DNA of 64,000 nucleotides, from contig NZ_JAERSF010000001.1 of assembly GCF_016735615.1 (NCBI RefSeq), forward strand, positions 124,001-188,000, given 5' to 3'. A program made the translations under genes and the position numbers. The stretch is from Flavobacterium tagetis (lineage in GTDB: Bacteria; Bacteroidota; Bacteroidia; Flavobacteriales; Flavobacteriaceae). The notes under the pieces were generated by a model, which saw nothing but the letters and a program-made list of their open reading frames with translations, was not told the DNA's origin and did not search any database. Below, piece by piece: positions 62,448 to 64,000 of this stretch. Positions within the stretch are counted from its first letter, which is position 1. The number at the start of each line of letters is the position of its first letter.

Positions 62448-64000
62448 TTAATTTCCTAATTCCAATTGATTTTTAACTAATTTAAAATAATCAGCCTTAT
62501 TTTTAACTAATTGCTCATGATTTCCAATCTCGGAAACCTGACCATTTTTAAGAACTATTATCTGATCAGCATTTTTAACAGTACTCAAACGATGTGCTAT
62601 AATTAAAACCGTTTTCCCTCTAAAGAATTTTTGCAAATTATTATGAATATTTTTTTCATTTTCAGCATCTAATGCAGATGTTGCTTCATCAAAAAAAATG
62701 TAATGTGGATCTTTATAAATAGCTCTAGCAATAAGAATTCTTTGTTTTTGCCCTCCTGACATCCCATTTCCAGAAGCTCCGATTTTGGTTTTATAACCTA
62801 ATGGCAAGCTGTCTATAAAATGCTTAATATTTGCGACTTTGGCTGCATTTTCTAATCTTTCCATATTAATTTTCCGATCACCACAAACTATATTTCTTTC
62901 TATCGTATCAGAAAATATAAAACCATCCTGCATGACAACTCCACAATTCTCACGCAAATTTTTAGGTGAAAGATTCTTTATATTCTCTGAATTAAATAGC
63001 ACATCTCCTTCTGTTGTTTCATAAAATTTTAATAGCAATTTCATTAAGGTAGTTTTCCCACTTCCACTTGAACCAACTATAGCTGTTATTTTTCCTTCTG
63101 GAATTATAAAATTAATATCCTTTAATACATAAGGAGATTTAGTCCCCTCATATTGAAATGAGACATTTTTCAAAAATATTGCCGAATTCTCGCTCCTAAC
63201 GAAGCATAATTGTCTATGATCTTTCTTTTCTTCTGTCTCATGATTTTGGACTTCATTCAAACGTTCTAAACTTAATTTTGCATCTTGCAATGAACGAAAA
63301 AAACTAACCAATTGACTAACTGGAGAATTCAACTGACCTACTATATAAGAAACACTTAATAATTCTCCTAAAGTCATTTTTCCTTTCACAACCAGAGTAG
63401 CCGCTAAGAAAGTCACAACAATATTTTTTATTTGATTTAAAAAATCAAAACCAGACATTTGAATTTGATCTAGTTTTAAAATTTTAATATTTATTTCAAA
63501 CAATTTTTTCTGAATAATTTCCCATTCATTACGCTTAAAATCTTCAAATTGATTGATTTTCATTTCTGTTACTCCATTGATTATTTCAAATATTGAGTCT
63601 TGATTTTCGCTACGTTGCTGAAATTTTAAGTAGTCTAATATTCTGCGTTTTTTTAACCAATAAAATGACCATGAAACAGAAACAATAGTTAGAAGTAAGT
63701 ATACCGCCAATATTAAAAAATCATAGTACCATAAAACCCCAAAAAAAACAGAAAATGTAATAATTGAAAAAAAAGTTAACAAACTCTGTGAAGTCAAAAA
63801 GTATTCTATTCTTTCGTTATCTTGAATTCTCTGATTAAAATCTCCCATCAATTTTGTTTCAAAAAAAAATATTGGCAACTCCAGTATTTTTTTTAGAAAA
63901 CTCGAGATTATTGTAATGCTTATTTTGGTTCCCATAAATAGCATTAACCAATTTCTAATTATATCAATTATGATTGAACCCAAAAACACTAGTAATTGTG
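62448..64000 (-). CDS. Bacteriocin-type ABC exporter (peptidase-containing type), C-terminal part, cut by window edge
   Basis: The frame is open to the window end; in-frame codons before VFLGSIIIDIIRNW (QLL) belong to the same gene, so the GTG near 63989 is not a true start. What is present: membrane helices with FLKKILELPIFFFETKLMGDFNQRIQD, which is diagnostic of the peptidase-containing exporters, then an ATPase domain with GSSGSGKTT, GMSGGQKQR and IFFDEATSALDA. The N-terminal C39 protease, if it exists, is outside. Such proteins cut double-Gly leaders and export peptides. No precursor gene is seen downstream. Confidence 0.85.
   Translation of the reverse strand, partial: QLLVFLGSIIIDIIRNWLMLFMGTKISITIISSFLKKILELPIFFFETKLMGDFNQRIQDNERIEYFLTSQSLLTFFSIITFSVFFGVLWYYDFLILAVYLLLTIVSVSWSFYWLKKRRILDYLKFQQRSENQDSIFEIINGVTEMKINQFEDFKRNEWEIIQKKLFEINIKILKLDQIQMSGFDFLNQIKNIVVTFLAATLVVKGKMTLGELLSVSYIVGQLNSPVSQLVSFFRSLQDAKLSLERLNEVQNHETEEKKDHRQLCFVRSENSAIFLKNVSFQYEGTKSPYVLKDINFIIPEGKITAIVGSSGSGKTTLMKLLLKFYETTEGDVLFNSENIKNLSPKNLRENCGVVMQDGFIFSDTIERNIVCGDRKINMERLENAAKVANIKHFIDSLPLGYKTKIGASGNGMSGGQKQRILIARAIYKDPHYIFFDEATSALDAENEKNIHNNLQKFFRGKTVLIIAHRLSTVKNADQIIVLKNGQVSEIGNHEQLVKNKADYFKLVKNQLELGN

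Noticed and set aside
1..64000. CRISPR array, integrase, transposase or prophage
   Set aside because: No regularly spaced direct repeats and no matching protein motifs were found anywhere in the window.

Overview
The window looks like a chromosomal piece of a Flavobacterium-type member of the Bacteroidota. The DNA is AT-rich. Coding density is high, with short AT-rich gaps. Recognisable promoters have the Bacteroidota shape (TTTG or TTG, about 19 bases, then TANNTTTG) rather than -35/-10 boxes. Many genes encode lipoproteins, TonB-type outer-membrane receptors and small beta-barrel proteins. Several gaps carry palindromes of a kind I know from flavobacterial genomes. No rRNA, CRISPR array, transposase, integrase or prophage was seen, and nearly all genes look intact.

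Layout. 1-6.4 kb: start of a TamB-like gene leaving the window, a GSCFA protein, then four related YD-like lipoproteins with an astacin-type metalloprotease lipoprotein between them. 6.6-15.4 kb: an MsbA-type ABC exporter, alaS, and a compact run of M23 peptidase, MerR regulator, LemA and two TPM-domain proteins, then an Rrf2 regulator. 15.4-22 kb: an untracked 36-codon peptide ending in Met-Met-Cys-Met-Cys-Trp, a TonB-dependent receptor, a DUF2490 protein and a second large outer-membrane barrel. 22-25 kb: the GTPases der and era and an initiator tRNA. 25-36 kb: three serine beta-lactamase-like hydrolases, two AraC-type regulators, ThuA, GNAT, an NmrA-like/DUF1772 pair and a small porin. 36-41 kb: an exported actin-fold (Ppx-like) protein, a DUF1254 lipoprotein and an arsenic operon. 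41-50 kb: secreted proteins of unknown role, then a porin/aspartase/asparaginase operon divergent from a TPR regulator. 50-62 kb: Lrp regulator with an EamA exporter and hydrolase, a radical SAM DNA-repair pair, a GH130 enzyme, a retropepsin-like protein, DUF4494, a GT39 glycosyltransferase with DUF4269, and a second initiator tRNA. The window ends inside a bacteriocin-type ABC exporter.

Working together. Asparaginase and aspartase both carry signal peptides and lie behind a DcaP-like porin, suggesting asparagine to aspartate to fumarate plus ammonia in the periplasm. The arsenic operon has two near-identical palindromic sites, before arsR and before the next gene, but no efflux pump in the window. 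The Rrf2 gene, repeated operator-like sequence, Met/Cys-rich small peptide and TonB receptor together suggest sulfur-responsive control of nutrient uptake. This last unit is the most likely under-described system here. Functions come from motif recognition by eye; no database search was run.
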